Assembly: GCA_016938685.1 (NCBI GenBank)
Contig: JAFGUD010000505.1
Location: forward strand, 1 to 35,511
Direction: 5' to 3'
Origin: Bacteroidales bacterium
Lineage (GTDB): Bacteria; Bacteroidota; Bacteroidia; Bacteroidales; JAFGUD01
Length of the DNA stretch: 35,511 nt
Shown here one piece after another: positions 18,913-27,134 of this stretch (positions are counted from its first letter, which is position 1; each line of letters begins with the position of its first letter). The notes under the pieces were generated by a model. The model searched no databases. It was not told the origin of the DNA and saw only the letters and a list, made by a program, of their open reading frames with translations. A program made the position numbers and the translations under genes.

Positions 18913-19266
18913 ATGGAATCAAATAAACTAGTTCTTAATAATTTAGAACAAACTGTTTACATGTATGTTGTAAATGTTGCCAGTTTGCTAAAAACACTTC
19001 AAAAAGCTGGAGTTGCAGATGAAAATACTATAAAATTAGCAAAAAATGCAGGTGAAATCCATAAAACTATTATAGAATTAACAGACATGGAGTTTCCTGA
19101 AATATCCAATTTAAATTCAACTTTAGACGAAATAAATTCAATTCAGGATATTTTATCTACATGTTTCGAAAATATCAACAGACAAGTAATTCACGAAAAA
19201 GCTGATTTAATGATAGATACCAACAACTTAAAAAAAATTATTATTTCATTATTAGAAAATAAGTAA
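18913..19266 (+). CDS. Unrecognised 117-residue soluble helical protein
   Basis: Function not recognised. The protein is predicted to be almost wholly alpha-helical and cytoplasmic, with no signal peptide or transmembrane segment. Leu/Ile spacing suggests a helical bundle, and the central segment (IHKTIIELTDMEFPEI) contains a single prominent histidine. Acidic and asparagine-rich composition matches the neighbours. A His-phosphotransfer-like four-helix protein is one possibility, but no HPt consensus is evident. It is followed after 53 nt by the first DUF1573 gene, which has its own candidate promoter. An ATG start is preceded by an A/T-rich leader typical of this genome. Confidence 0.7.
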   Translation: MESNKLVLNNLEQTVYMYVVNVASLLKTLQKAGVADENTIKLAKNAGEIHKTIIELTDMEFPEISNLNSTLDEINSIQDILSTCFENINRQVIHEKADLMIDTNNLKKIIISLLENK

Positions 19267-19272
19267 TTTTTT

Positions 19273-19280
19273 TAATTTTG
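19273..19280 (+). promoter_or_regulatory. Candidate -7 box of the DUF1573 cluster
   Basis: TAATTTTG matches TAnnTTTG, 39 nt before the ATG at 19320. The in-frame TTG that would lengthen the gene overlaps this box, which argues for the ATG start. Confidence 0.45.
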
Positions 19281-19319
19281 GATTTTTTGAAACTTGAAAA
19301 CATAAAAAATTTAACAAAA

Positions 19320-20417
19320 ATGAGGAAAATTTTATTTTTATTTTTAATTGGTTCTATTTTTACTTTAAACATGTATGCGCAAAGTAATAAAAAAATAATT
19401 AGTTTTGACACTACTGTATATGATTTTGGTTTTATAACCCAGGAAGATAAGCCTATTGATTTTAAATATACTTATACAAACATTGGAAAAAAAGCAGTAA
19501 TAATAAACAAAGTTGAATCAGGGAGTGAGTCTATTGAAACAAATTACACTCAAACCCCTGTAAAAAAAGGACAACAAGGAACAATTACTGGTACTTTCAA
19601 TCATAATAGTAACCCTAGCGGATATTTTTTAGATTCTATCTTGGTTTTTTCTGATGCAAAAGGTAGTCCTAAGTCTCTTAAATTAACTGGATTTATCATG
19701 AAGAGCGAAAATGATTTAAACAAGAATTTTTCGCACATTTTTGGAGATTTAAGATTAAGTTTAAATTTTGTCAACTTTGGAAATGTATTTCAAAATGAAA
19801 CCGACAAAAAAATTGAATTAAGTACATACAATCCTACACATTCTGAATTATCAGTAAAAGTTGAAAACAATGATAAGCCTGGTTATTTGACAGTTAATGT
19901 TTATCCAGAAATTCTACAACCGGGAGAGACAGGAATAATAGAATTTATTTATGATGCTTCAAAAGTTAATTCATGGGATTATGTAAGAGCAAACGTTTAT
20001 TTAACTATCAATGGTAAAAGAGAAACAAGCAAAAGACTTCAAGTATCTGCTGTTATTAAAGAAAAATACACAGAAGAGCAGCTTTTACATCCTCCTAAAA
20101 TTGAATTTGAAGAAATGTCTTTTTCTTTTGACACAATAAATGAAGGCGACGTTATTGTTCATGAATTTAACTTTACAAACACTGGTGAATCAGATTTAGT
20201 AATTAGAAAAACACAAACTTCATGTGGTTGCACAGCTGTATCTTTATCCAATGAACCTATAAAACCAGGACAAACAAGCACAATTAAAGCAACTTTCAAT
20301 TCATCACATAAAAGAAATGCTCAGACTAAAACAATTACAGTTATAACAAACAGTCCTGATGAGAAATATCAGAAAATTGTTTTAAGAATAACCGGATATG
20401 TTATTCCAAAAGAATAA
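19320..20417 (+). CDS. DUF1573 protein, copy 1 (N-terminal CGC motif lost)
   Basis: Exported protein of three Ig-like (ASPM/SPD-2/Hydin-type) domains, 365 residues. A signal peptide covers residues 1-21 (ending MYAQ). Domain 1 (~25-125) opens with FDTTVYDFGFITQEDKPIDF but lacks the SCGCT loop found in copies 2 and 3, having SGSESIETNYTQTPV instead. Domain 2 spans ~135-240. Domain 3 (~250-365) is canonical DUF1573 with TSCGCTAVSL. I chose ATG 19320 over an upstream in-frame TTG at 19278 because only the ATG puts the signal peptide at the N-terminus and the TTG overlaps a promoter box. The family function is unknown; localisation is periplasm or cell surface. Confidence 0.88.
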   Translation: MRKILFLFLIGSIFTLNMYAQSNKKIISFDTTVYDFGFITQEDKPIDFKYTYTNIGKKAVIINKVESGSESIETNYTQTPVKKGQQGTITGTFNHNSNPSGYFLDSILVFSDAKGSPKSLKLTGFIMKSENDLNKNFSHIFGDLRLSLNFVNFGNVFQNETDKKIELSTYNPTHSELSVKVENNDKPGYLTVNVYPEILQPGETGIIEFIYDASKVNSWDYVRANVYLTINGKRETSKRLQVSAVIKEKYTEEQLLHPPKIEFEEMSFSFDTINEGDVIVHEFNFTNTGESDLVIRKTQTSCGCTAVSLSNEPIKPGQTSTIKATFNSSHKRNAQTKTITVITNSPDEKYQKIVLRITGYVIPKE

Positions 20418-20489
20418 AAAACAAGATTATTCAACTATTTTAATTTCAACACATAACGAATGGAGATTTAATATTAAAAATTTTAGATT

Positions 20490-21584
20490 ATGAAAAGGAT
20501 TTATTTAACATTGATTTTTACAGTTTTATTAGCATTTAGCACTTTTGCTCAACAGAATAATCCTGTAATGAGTTTTGACGTAGTGAAACATGATTTTGGA
20601 AACATTACGCAAGAAGACGGTTTAGCCAAAATCACATTCGAATTCACAAACACGGGAGGTGGGCCTATAATAATAAACGACGTTAAATCAAGTTGTGGTT
20701 GCACTACGCCTACTTGGACAAAAGAACCAGTTGGTCCAGGAGCCAAAGGTATTGTTGAAGCTGCTTACGATCCAAGAAACAGACCCGGACATTTTTCTAA
20801 AACTATTACAGTTTATTCTAATGCAGATAACAGCCCGATAACTTTAACAATAACAGGTAATGTAACAGAAAAACAAAGTAGCGTTGAAGAAAGTTATCCT
20901 CAAAAAGTTGGCGAGTTAAGACTTGACCAAATTTATTTGAATTTTGGCAATACATATAGTGACCAAAAAGACAAAAAAATGGAGCTTAAAACATACAATC
21001 CAACAACTGCAGATATTAAAATTCAAGTCGAAGATAGCTACAAACCTGCTTACACTTCAATAAAAGTTACTCCTGAAATATTAAAACCCGGACAAGAAGG
21101 TAAAATTGAAGTCACTTATGACGCTTCAAAAGTTAACGACTGGGATTATGTTAGAGGTTACATTTATTTAACTTTAAACGGACAAAGAAACACTGCTACC
21201 AGACTGCAAGTTTCAGCAATTATTAAAGAAAAATTCACAGCGGAACAACTTCTTCACCCTCCAAAAATTGAATTTGATGAAACTTCATTTGATTTTGGAA
21301 CAATTAACGAAGGAGATGTTATCGTACATGAATTTACATACACAAATACAGGAGATTCTGATTTATTGATACGAAAAACAAAATCTTCTTGTGGTTGTAC
21401 TGCTGTTACACTTTCAAAGGAACCTATAAAACCGGGAGGAAAGGGAACAGTTAAAGCAACTTTTAACACTACTCACAAAAAAAATAGCCAAACTAAAACT
21501 ATTACCATTATTACTAATTGCCCTGATGAAAAGTACAATAAAATTGTGCTAAAATTAACAGGATTTGTAACTCCCGCAGAATAA
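20490..21584 (+). CDS. DUF1573 protein, copy 2
   Basis: A 364-residue exported protein paralogous to its two neighbours. The signal peptide ends around residue 20 (AFSTFAQ). Domain 1 has FDVVKHDFGNITQEDG and SSCGCTTPTW; domain 2 has VGELRLDQIYLNFGNTYSD; domain 3 has FDFGTINEGDVIVHEF and SSCGCTAVTL. The C-terminal third is nearly identical to copy 1, with EQLLHPPKIEF shared exactly. The SCGCT loops of DUF1573 domains hold conserved cysteines of unknown role. It is separated from copy 1 by 72 nt without a clear terminator and followed by a strong terminator. Confidence 0.92.
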   Translation: MKRIYLTLIFTVLLAFSTFAQQNNPVMSFDVVKHDFGNITQEDGLAKITFEFTNTGGGPIIINDVKSSCGCTTPTWTKEPVGPGAKGIVEAAYDPRNRPGHFSKTITVYSNADNSPITLTITGNVTEKQSSVEESYPQKVGELRLDQIYLNFGNTYSDQKDKKMELKTYNPTTADIKIQVEDSYKPAYTSIKVTPEILKPGQEGKIEVTYDASKVNDWDYVRGYIYLTLNGQRNTATRLQVSAIIKEKFTAEQLLHPPKIEFDETSFDFGTINEGDVIVHEFTYTNTGDSDLLIRKTKSSCGCTAVTLSKEPIKPGGKGTVKATFNTTHKKNSQTKTITIITNCPDEKYNKIVLKLTGFVTPAE

Positions 21585-21591
21585 ATTATAC

Positions 21592-21617
21592 GCCCGTTTA
21601 TTTAATCGGGCTTTTTT
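21592..21617 (+). terminator. Intrinsic terminator after DUF1573 copy 2
   Basis: GCCCG pairs with CGGGC around a 10-nt loop and is followed by six T. Copy 3 starts only 20 nt later, so its expression would need read-through or a promoter in this short gap. Confidence 0.8.
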
Positions 21618-21637
21618 AATAAAAAAATAAAAAACAG

Positions 21638-22732
21638 ATGAAACAAACATTATTTATTCTGGTAATTGTAATTGCTACGCAATTTACAACTCAGGCTCAA
21701 AATAAAGGACCAATAATGAGCTTTGATAATTTGGAACATAACTATGGAAATATTTCTCAGGAAAATGGAGATGCTTTTTATACTTTTACTTTCACTAATA
21801 CCGGAACCAAACCAATTGTTTTAAACGATGTAGATCCAAGTTGTGGTTGTACAACTCCAATTTGGAATCAAACTCCCGTAAAACCGGGAGAAAAAGGAAC
21901 AATAGAAGTTGGATACGAAACATTTAACAGTCCTGGATATTTTTCAAAAACCATTACTGTAACTTCAAATGCCAAAAATAGTCCTATAATTCTAACAATT
22001 ACAGGCAATGTTCTTGAAAAACAAAATGATATTGATGAAAAATACCCTCAAAAAGTTGGTGATTTAAGACTAGACCAAATAATGATAAACTTCGGTAATA
22101 TTTTCACAAATGAAACCGAAAGAAAAATGGAATTAAAAATATACAACCCAACAGAATCAGATTTGAAAGTTAATATTAATGACAAAGACAAGCCTAATTA
22201 CCTAAAAACTAACATCATACCTCAGAACCTAAAACCCGGAGAATCAGGAGTTATAGAAGTATATTTTGATGCTTCAAAAGCAAACCAATGGGATTATGTA
22301 AGTGGTTATATGTACATTACTCTAAACGGAATAAAAATATTAAACCCACTAATTCAAACTTCGGCAATAGTAAAAGAAAAATTCACACCCGAACAAATTT
22401 TACATCAACCCAAAATAGAATTTGAAGATACAAAATTCAAATTTGATACAATCGTAGAAGGAGAAATAGTTGAACATGTTTTTAAATATACAAATACCGG
22501 CGAAACCGACTTGGTAATAAGACAAACAAGAGCTTCATGTGGTTGTACTGCTATTAGTTTATCAAAAGAAAATGTAAAACCCGGAGAATCAGGAACAATT
22601 AAAGCGACATTTAACAGCAGTCATAAAATTAATTACCAAATAAAAACAATAACTGTAATAACAAATTGTCCTGACCCAAAATACAATAAGTTAAATTTAG
22701 AATTATCCGGATTTGTGAAACAAAAAAAATAA
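21638..22732 (+). CDS. DUF1573 protein, copy 3
   Basis: A 364-residue exported paralogue with a signal peptide ending TTQAQ. It has the same three-domain layout: FDNLEHNYGNISQENG with PSCGCTTPIW, VGDLRLDQIMINFGNIF, then FKFDTIVEGEIVEHVF with ASCGCTAISL. It is more diverged from copies 1 and 2 in domain 3 (EQILHQPKIEF, IKINYQIKTITV), suggesting an older duplication. The start is the ATG at 21638, directly after the copy 2 terminator. The tandem arrangement suggests a shared extracytoplasmic role, unknown in detail. Confidence 0.92.
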   Translation: MKQTLFILVIVIATQFTTQAQNKGPIMSFDNLEHNYGNISQENGDAFYTFTFTNTGTKPIVLNDVDPSCGCTTPIWNQTPVKPGEKGTIEVGYETFNSPGYFSKTITVTSNAKNSPIILTITGNVLEKQNDIDEKYPQKVGDLRLDQIMINFGNIFTNETERKMELKIYNPTESDLKVNINDKDKPNYLKTNIIPQNLKPGESGVIEVYFDASKANQWDYVSGYMYITLNGIKILNPLIQTSAIVKEKFTPEQILHQPKIEFEDTKFKFDTIVEGEIVEHVFKYTNTGETDLVIRQTRASCGCTAISLSKENVKPGESGTIKATFNSSHKINYQIKTITVITNCPDPKYNKLNLELSGFVKQKK

Positions 22733-22873
22733 CATTCCTTAATAAAAAATAATATAATAATACAATATCCTGATTTTTGTCAATTAAATTTTACATTTCG
22801 ACAAAAAAATTTTTTTAAATTGGAAAAAATCTTTTTTTTTGCAGATATACTAATCATTAAAAATTTATTTATT

Positions 22874-23377
22874 ATGAAAAAAATTCTGATCCCTGTTGTA
22901 GCAATTTTTGTATTAGCATTTGCTGCTTGTAACGGAACTGGTTATTCTGACCCTGTTAAATATAACGATGATGTTGTAACTCAACAATCAAATGTTTATG
23001 ACAAGTTAGATTCTCTTGAAACCATCTTAAATGATGATGTTATTGACGAAGAAGCTTGTGAAGGTGCTTTCAAAGATGCAATTGCAATTACAGATGCAGC
23101 TATCAAAAAATTAGAAGAAATGGGTGCTTATAAAGATGACGCAACTTTTCAAAAAGCTGGTATCGATTTATTTACACAAGTTAAAAGCTTATTAGAAAAC
23201 GATTACAGAGACCTTTACGAATTATACAAAAAACCTATCGAAGATTGGGAAGATGCTGATTTTGATTCTATGTATGACATTTGGGACGCTATTGACTATG
23301 GAATTATTGACAAAGAAGATGCTTTCTTAGATGCTCAACAAAATTTTGCTGACACTTATAATATTGTTCTTTATTAA
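22874..23377 (+). CDS. Small lipoprotein, paralogue of 23456 and 5631 genes
   Basis: A predicted lipoprotein of 167 residues: hydrophobic leader MKKILIPVVAIFVLAFAAC with a lipobox Cys at residue 19. I chose ATG 22874 over an in-frame TTG at 22820, because the latter would bury the lipobox. The mature part is acidic and helical, with DPVKYNDDVV, DKLDSLE, a Cys in DEEACEG, then FQKAGIDLF and LYKKPIEDW. It shares all of these with the next gene, so the two are a tandem duplicate. The function is unknown; it may be surface-exposed. It ends with a terminator. Confidence 0.85.
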   Translation: MKKILIPVVAIFVLAFAACNGTGYSDPVKYNDDVVTQQSNVYDKLDSLETILNDDVIDEEACEGAFKDAIAITDAAIKKLEEMGAYKDDATFQKAGIDLFTQVKSLLENDYRDLYELYKKPIEDWEDADFDSMYDIWDAIDYGIIDKEDAFLDAQQNFADTYNIVLY

Positions 23378-23395
23378 GAATTATTATTTCAAAAT

Positions 23396-23424
23396 AAAAA
23401 AGCGAACTTATTGTTCGCTTTTTT
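23396..23424 (+). terminator. Intrinsic terminator between the paired small exported genes
   Basis: GCGAAC and GTTCGC pair around TTATT, with an A-run before and six T after. Confidence 0.88.
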
Positions 23425-23455
23425 CGTTATTACAGAAAACCTTAAATTTATGATT

Positions 23456-23950
23456 ATGAAAACTACACTAACTTTTCTTTTGTTATTTTTCACCTTAACA
23501 GTTTTTTCTCAAAAATACACAAGTCCAATTGACTATAACGATGCAATTGTTGATTTACAAATTAAAATTTACGACAAACTGGATACTCTTGAGAACCAAA
23601 TGTTCAAAGATGATGTTAATGAGAAATCATGTAATAAAGCAAGAAAAGAAGTAATTAAGACAACCAAAAAGGCAATTAAAACTTTAAATAAAATTAGTGA
23701 TTTCGACGGAGATGATAAATTTCAAAAATCAGGAATGGAACTTTTTAAAAGTATTTTGGACGTTCTAAATAATGAGTATGCTGTCTTAATAAAACTCTAC
23801 TCCAAACCGCTTGAGGAATTTACATCAGAAGATGATGTAACTATAAATGAAACATGGATTGAGCTTGACGAAAAAATAATTAAAACAGAAGATGTTTTTC
23901 TTAGCGAGCAAGAAAAATTTGCGGAAAACCATGGTTTTATCTTATACTAA
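23456..23950 (+). CDS. Small exported protein, paralogue without lipobox
   Basis: A 164-residue protein with leader MKTTLTFLLLFFTLTVFSQ. No cysteine is present at the cleavage site, so signal peptidase I processing is predicted and not lipidation. It aligns along its length with the upstream gene: SPIDYNDAIV, DKLDTLE, a Cys in NEKSCNKA, DDKFQKSGMELF and LYSKPLEEF, ending FAENHGFILY versus FADTYNIVLY. It is more lysine-rich than its partner. Starts at ATG 23456 or 23450 are both possible; longer starts are unlikely because they lie within the terminator. Function is unknown. Confidence 0.82.
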   Translation: MKTTLTFLLLFFTLTVFSQKYTSPIDYNDAIVDLQIKIYDKLDTLENQMFKDDVNEKSCNKARKEVIKTTKKAIKTLNKISDFDGDDKFQKSGMELFKSILDVLNNEYAVLIKLYSKPLEEFTSEDDVTINETWIELDEKIIKTEDVFLSEQEKFAENHGFILY

Positions 23951-23955
23951 AAAAA

Positions 23956-23982
23956 AGCCAAGCAAATGCTTGGCTTTTTTTT
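23956..23982. terminator. Bidirectional terminator
   Basis: AGCCAAGC and GCTTGGCT pair around AAAT, flanked by an A-run and a T-run. It separates the convergent small exported gene and transaldolase gene. Confidence 0.9.
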
Positions 23983-24643
23983 ATTTTTTACCGACTGTAC
24001 TGTTATAGTCTAAAAGAAATTTTTCCAAACCTAAATCAGTAAGTGGATGCTTTAAAAGACCAAGAATAGAGTCCAAAGGAGAAGTTATTACATCAGCACC
24101 AGCTTCGGCACATTGAATAATATGCTGAGTACTACGTATCGAAGCGGCTAAAACTTGTGTTTCGTAGCCGTAAAATCTAAATATAGGCACAATTCGATGA
24201 ATTAAATCAACTCCGTCAGAAGCAATATCATCTAATCTGCCCAAAAAAGGAGAAACATAAGTAGCTCCGGCTTTTGCAGCTAAAAGCGCTTGTCCGGGTG
24301 AAAAAATCAAAGTACAATTAGTTTTAATTCCTTTATCGTTCAAATATTTTATTGCTTTTAAACCTTCTTTTATAATTGGAACTTTTACAACAATATTTGA
24401 ATGAAGTGCAGCCAATTCTTCGGCTTCTTTTATCATTCCTTCAAAATCGGTAGAAATAACTTCAGCGCTTACATCTCCATCAACAATATTGCATATTTTT
24501 ACGTAATGTTTCAAAAGATTTTCTCGTCCTTCGATTCCTTCTTTTGCAACCAACGATGGATTTGTAGTTACTCCATCAAGAACTCCCAAAGATTGAGCTT
24601 CTTTTATTTGCTCTAAATTTGCAGTATCAATAAAAAATTTCAT
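23981..24643 (-). CDS. tal: Transaldolase (TalC/Fsa family)
   Basis: A 220-residue TIM-barrel aldolase of the small transaldolase family, acting in the non-oxidative pentose phosphate pathway. The motif [14 protein letters not shown] is at 23-36 and VVKVP holds the Schiff-base lysine K87. The residues that separate transaldolase from fructose-6-phosphate aldolase point to transaldolase: E61 in VSAEVIS (E. coli FsaA has Gln) and F133 in SPFLGRLDD (FsaA has Tyr). The end has [21 protein letters not shown]. It begins at the ATG at 24643, 45 nt downstream of the SRP RNA gene on the same strand. Confidence 0.93.
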   Translation of the reverse strand: MKFFIDTANLEQIKEAQSLGVLDGVTTNPSLVAKEGIEGRENLLKHYVKICNIVDGDVSAEVISTDFEGMIKEAEELAALHSNIVVKVPIIKEGLKAIKYLNDKGIKTNCTLIFSPGQALLAAKAGATYVSPFLGRLDDIASDGVDLIHRIVPIFRFYGYETQVLAASIRSTQHIIQCAEAGADVITSPLDSILGLLKHPLTDLGLEKFLLDYNSTVGKK

Positions 24644-24689
24644 AACGGTATGTATTTTATTATAATTTTACGAAAAGCATATAAAAATA

Positions 24690-24790
24690 AAGGGTAAGTT
24701 ACTTGTATCGCACCGCTTCGACCACCTACCCTTGCTACCTTCCGGTCCTGGGGGAGTTCAGCAGGAGCTGGTCGTACAAGACTTACCCGT
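24690..24790 (-). ncRNA. ffs: Signal recognition particle RNA, small bacterial type
   Basis: The minus strand carries the universal SRP helix 8 core: CCAGGACCGGAAGGTAGCA at about 24755-24737, with the GGAAG apical loop. The ends pair: GGGTAAGT (24788-24781) with ACTTACCC (24699-24692), closing a ~97-nt hairpin RNA. A -7 box, TATCTTTG, lies just upstream (24800-24793). The RNA binds Ffh for cotranslational targeting to the inner membrane. The exact 3' end is uncertain by a few nucleotides. Confidence 0.96.
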
Positions 24791-24792
24791 GG

Positions 24793-24800
24793 CAAAGATA
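24793..24800 (-). promoter_or_regulatory. ffs: -7 box of the SRP RNA
   Basis: The minus strand reads TATCTTTG (TAnnTTTG), ending 4 nt before the paired 5' end of the RNA. This is the best-anchored promoter in the window and supports use of the same motif elsewhere. Confidence 0.65.
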
Positions 24801-24856
24801 AGCATTTTTTAAATAATAAAAATTTTTTTTTATTTTTTTTCTATCGAATTTACAAT

Positions 24857-24864
24857 TAGTTTTG
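24857..24864 (+). promoter_or_regulatory. Candidate -7 box of the DUF4199-glycosyltransferase operon
   Basis: TAGTTTTG matches TAnnTTTG, 31 nt before the DUF4199 start. No -33 TTG is seen in the T-tract upstream. Confidence 0.45.
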
Positions 24865-24894
24865 CTGTCTAATTTTAAATAGCATATTTACAAG

Positions 24895-25437
24895 ATGACT
24901 GAAATCAATGACAAAGGACTTATAACCAGACAATTAATGACTTATGGTGCAATAATTGGCATTATCACTACTGTGTATTCATTAATTTTATTTTCATCAG
25001 GAATAAATGAATTCACACCTTCGCCTGATGCCCCTTTTATAGCGGGCCTTAGACCTATTATTGTTGGATTAGGAATTTATTATTCCGTTAGACATCTTGC
25101 TACTAAAATTTTAAAAATAAGATTAAAATTCGGAAAATTTTTATTGTACGGAATATTAATCGGACTTTTCTTTTCAATTATTGACGCTTCGTATTATGTG
25201 ATTTTTCTGAAATATATCTCACCATCTACATTAGATAAAATTCTTGAAACTTCTAGTGAATTATACAAATCTTGGAATATCCCTTATGACGCAGAAATGG
25301 CTAAAAACATTATGAGTAAACCTTTTGTTTTATTTATGGTGCAATTATTTGGAAGTACATTCCAAGCTACTGTTTATTCTCTGATTTTTGCTGTTTTATA
25401 CACATTTACAAGTAAACTTACTCAAAAAAAAGACTAA
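24895..25437 (+). CDS. DUF4199 membrane protein
   Basis: A 180-residue inner-membrane protein with four hydrophobic segments, at about residues 12-34, 48-64, 80-104 and 143-170. The N-terminal segment and the LYGILIGLFFSIIDASYYV stretch fit DUF4199, a Bacteroidota family of unknown function. It ends 1 nt before the glycosyltransferase ATG, so the two are very probably translationally linked in one operon. This association suggests a role in lipid or glycan handling, by inference only. Confidence 0.82.
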   Translation: MTEINDKGLITRQLMTYGAIIGIITTVYSLILFSSGINEFTPSPDAPFIAGLRPIIVGLGIYYSVRHLATKILKIRLKFGKFLLYGILIGLFFSIIDASYYVIFLKYISPSTLDKILETSSELYKSWNIPYDAEMAKNIMSKPFVLFMVQLFGSTFQATVYSLIFAVLYTFTSKLTQKKD

Positions 25438-25438
25438 A

Positions 25439-26374
25439 ATGGACATATCTGTTGTAATTCCTCTATATAATGAAGAAGAATCTATTCCGGAACTAAGCGA
25501 ATGGATTGACAAGGTAATGAAAACAAATAATTATACTTACGAAATAATTTTTGTTGATGATGGTAGTTCTGATGATTCTTGGGAAGTTATCAAAAAATTA
25601 AAATCTCAAAACAATAACATTAAAGCAAAAAAATTTCGAAGAAATTACGGTAAAGCTGCCGGTTTGCACACTGGTTTTGAAATTGCAAAAGGAAATGTAG
25701 TTATTACAATGGACGCAGATTTACAAGACAGCCCCGAAGAAATCCCAGGATTGTATAAAATGATTATTGAAGAAAAATACGATTTGGTTTCCGGCTGGAA
25801 GAAAAAACGTTTTGACCCTATTTTTTCAAAAAACCTACCTAGTAAATTATTCAATTTTGCAGCAAGAGTTATTTCTGGAATAAAACTACACGATTTTAAT
25901 TGTGGTTTAAAAGCATACAAAAATAAAGTTATCAAAGCAATAGAAATATATGGGGAAATGCACAGGTATATTCCTATTTTGGCAAAAGAAGCTGGTTTTA
26001 AAAATATTGGAGAAAAAGTGGTTGAGCATCAAAAAAGAAAATATGGAGTAACAAAATACGGTCTCAACAGATTTATTAACGGCTTTTTAGATTTACTTTC
26101 GGTTGCTTTTGTGACTAAATTTATTAAAAAACCGATGCATTTTTTTGGAGCATTAGGAACGATGTTTTTTTTAATAGGTTTTGTTATTCTCGTTTGGCTT
26201 TCGTATGCAAAATATGCGTTAGATCAGTATAAAATGACTGAAAGACCTTTGTTTTTTCTGGGTTTATTAGCGATAATTTTTGGTTCTCAATTATTTTTAA
26301 CAGGTTTTTTAGGTGATATTATTTCCCGAAACTCTTCTATTCGTAACGATTACCAGATTGAAGAAGAATTATAA
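25439..26374 (+). CDS. GT2-family membrane glycosyltransferase (DPM1/DPG-synthase-like)
   Basis: A 311-residue GT-A enzyme expected to move a sugar from a nucleotide donor to polyprenyl phosphate. The catalytic domain opens DISVVIPLYNEEESIPEL. The nucleotide site shows VDDGSSDDS (39-47) and the metal-binding motif is MDADLQDSPEE (91-101). A central FNCGLKAY and EMHRYIPILA match polyprenyl-phosphate glycosyltransferases. Two transmembrane helices lie at about 228-253 and 268-295. I chose ATG 25439 because it gives the conserved N-terminus; a longer frame from 25388 overlaps DUF4199. The acceptor sugar is not deducible. Confidence 0.9.
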   Translation: MDISVVIPLYNEEESIPELSEWIDKVMKTNNYTYEIIFVDDGSSDDSWEVIKKLKSQNNNIKAKKFRRNYGKAAGLHTGFEIAKGNVVITMDADLQDSPEEIPGLYKMIIEEKYDLVSGWKKKRFDPIFSKNLPSKLFNFAARVISGIKLHDFNCGLKAYKNKVIKAIEIYGEMHRYIPILAKEAGFKNIGEKVVEHQKRKYGVTKYGLNRFINGFLDLLSVAFVTKFIKKPMHFFGALGTMFFLIGFVILVWLSYAKYALDQYKMTERPLFFLGLLAIIFGSQLFLTGFLGDIISRNSSIRNDYQIEEEL

Positions 26375-26412
26375 AAAAAAATCAATTGAAAATATCTTTC
26401 AATTTTGAAATA

Positions 26413-26450
26413 AAAAAATGGTCTAAGAATAATATCTCAGACCATTTTTT
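26413..26450. terminator. Bidirectional terminator
   Basis: AAAAAATGGTCT and AGACCATTTTTT pair, with an inner AGA/TCT pairing. It lies between convergent glycosyltransferase and lipoprotein genes. Confidence 0.88.
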
Positions 26451-26465
26451 ATGCTTCAAATAAAT

Positions 26466-26882
26466 TTACAATTCTAAATCTTTAGTAATACCTCCCGGTA
26501 CAAAAGAACTTGTATATGAGTCTCCGTCAATAGTTAATGTCCAGGTTATTTCCGCATAAGTGTCACTAATTGTTCCATCGCCTGAAACTGTAGCATTACC
26601 AACTTGTTGCTCAGGAATTGTTAAATTAAAACCTGTTAATGTAGCATAAGCTGAACCATCATTATTTACAATGTTTGCAAGATGAATTTTAACATTATCA
26701 ACATCATCTTTTGTTATTTCAACTTCGTAATCTTCTGGCACTTGCCCATCATCAAGCGTTGCGTGCCATTTACCAATAATGTTATCTCTTTTGTCTGCTA
26801 CATCATCAGTGTCTCCTTCGCAAGAAAATGCCATTGAGAAAAACACAACCAATAACATTCCAAAAAATAATTTTAATTTCAT
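26466..26882 (-). CDS. Small beta-rich lipoprotein
   Basis: A 138-residue predicted lipoprotein. The leader ends MAFSC, with the lipobox Cys at residue 21, followed by EGDTDD. Acidic residues directly after the cysteine resemble the Bacteroidota lipoprotein export signal, so surface exposure is likely (inference). The mature part is beta-strand-rich: IIGKWHATLDDGQVPEDYEV, then paired Thr/Gly-rich strands, suggesting a lipocalin-like barrel. Function unknown. A TAAATTTG on the minus strand at 26922-26915 is a candidate -7 box. Confidence 0.78.
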   Translation of the reverse strand: MKLKLFFGMLLVVFFSMAFSCEGDTDDVADKRDNIIGKWHATLDDGQVPEDYEVEITKDDVDNVKIHLANIVNNDGSAYATLTGFNLTIPEQQVGNATVSGDGTISDTYAEITWTLTIDGDSYTSSFVPGGITKDLEL

Positions 26883-26914
26883 GTTTTATAATTTTTAATA
26901 TTTAATTCTTTATG

Positions 26915-26922
26915 CAAATTTA
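26915..26922 (-). promoter_or_regulatory. Candidate -7 box of the lipoprotein gene
   Basis: The minus strand reads TAAATTTG (TAnnTTTG), 33 nt before the start codon. The -33 element is not evident. Confidence 0.4.
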
Positions 26923-27092
26923 CGTAAAACAATTGGAAATAGTTTCTAAAAAATTTCAAAAACTTGTTATTGTGTTCTAAAAGAATCTTTTCATGTACAA
27001 AAAATGTGAATTAAAACCAAGTATTTTGCATATTACTAAATTTTATGTTTTAAAAGATATTTTGATATTGAGGTTAAAGAAAATAATATATG

Positions 27093-27100
27093 TAAATTTG
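27093..27100 (+). promoter_or_regulatory. Candidate promoter of the nfnAB-like operon
   Basis: TAAATTTG matches TAnnTTTG, with TTG 22 nt upstream (27068-27070). It implies a leader of ~28 nt. Confidence 0.5.
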
Positions 27101-27134
27101 CAGTTATTAGAAAATTTCTCAAAACCTTATTAAT

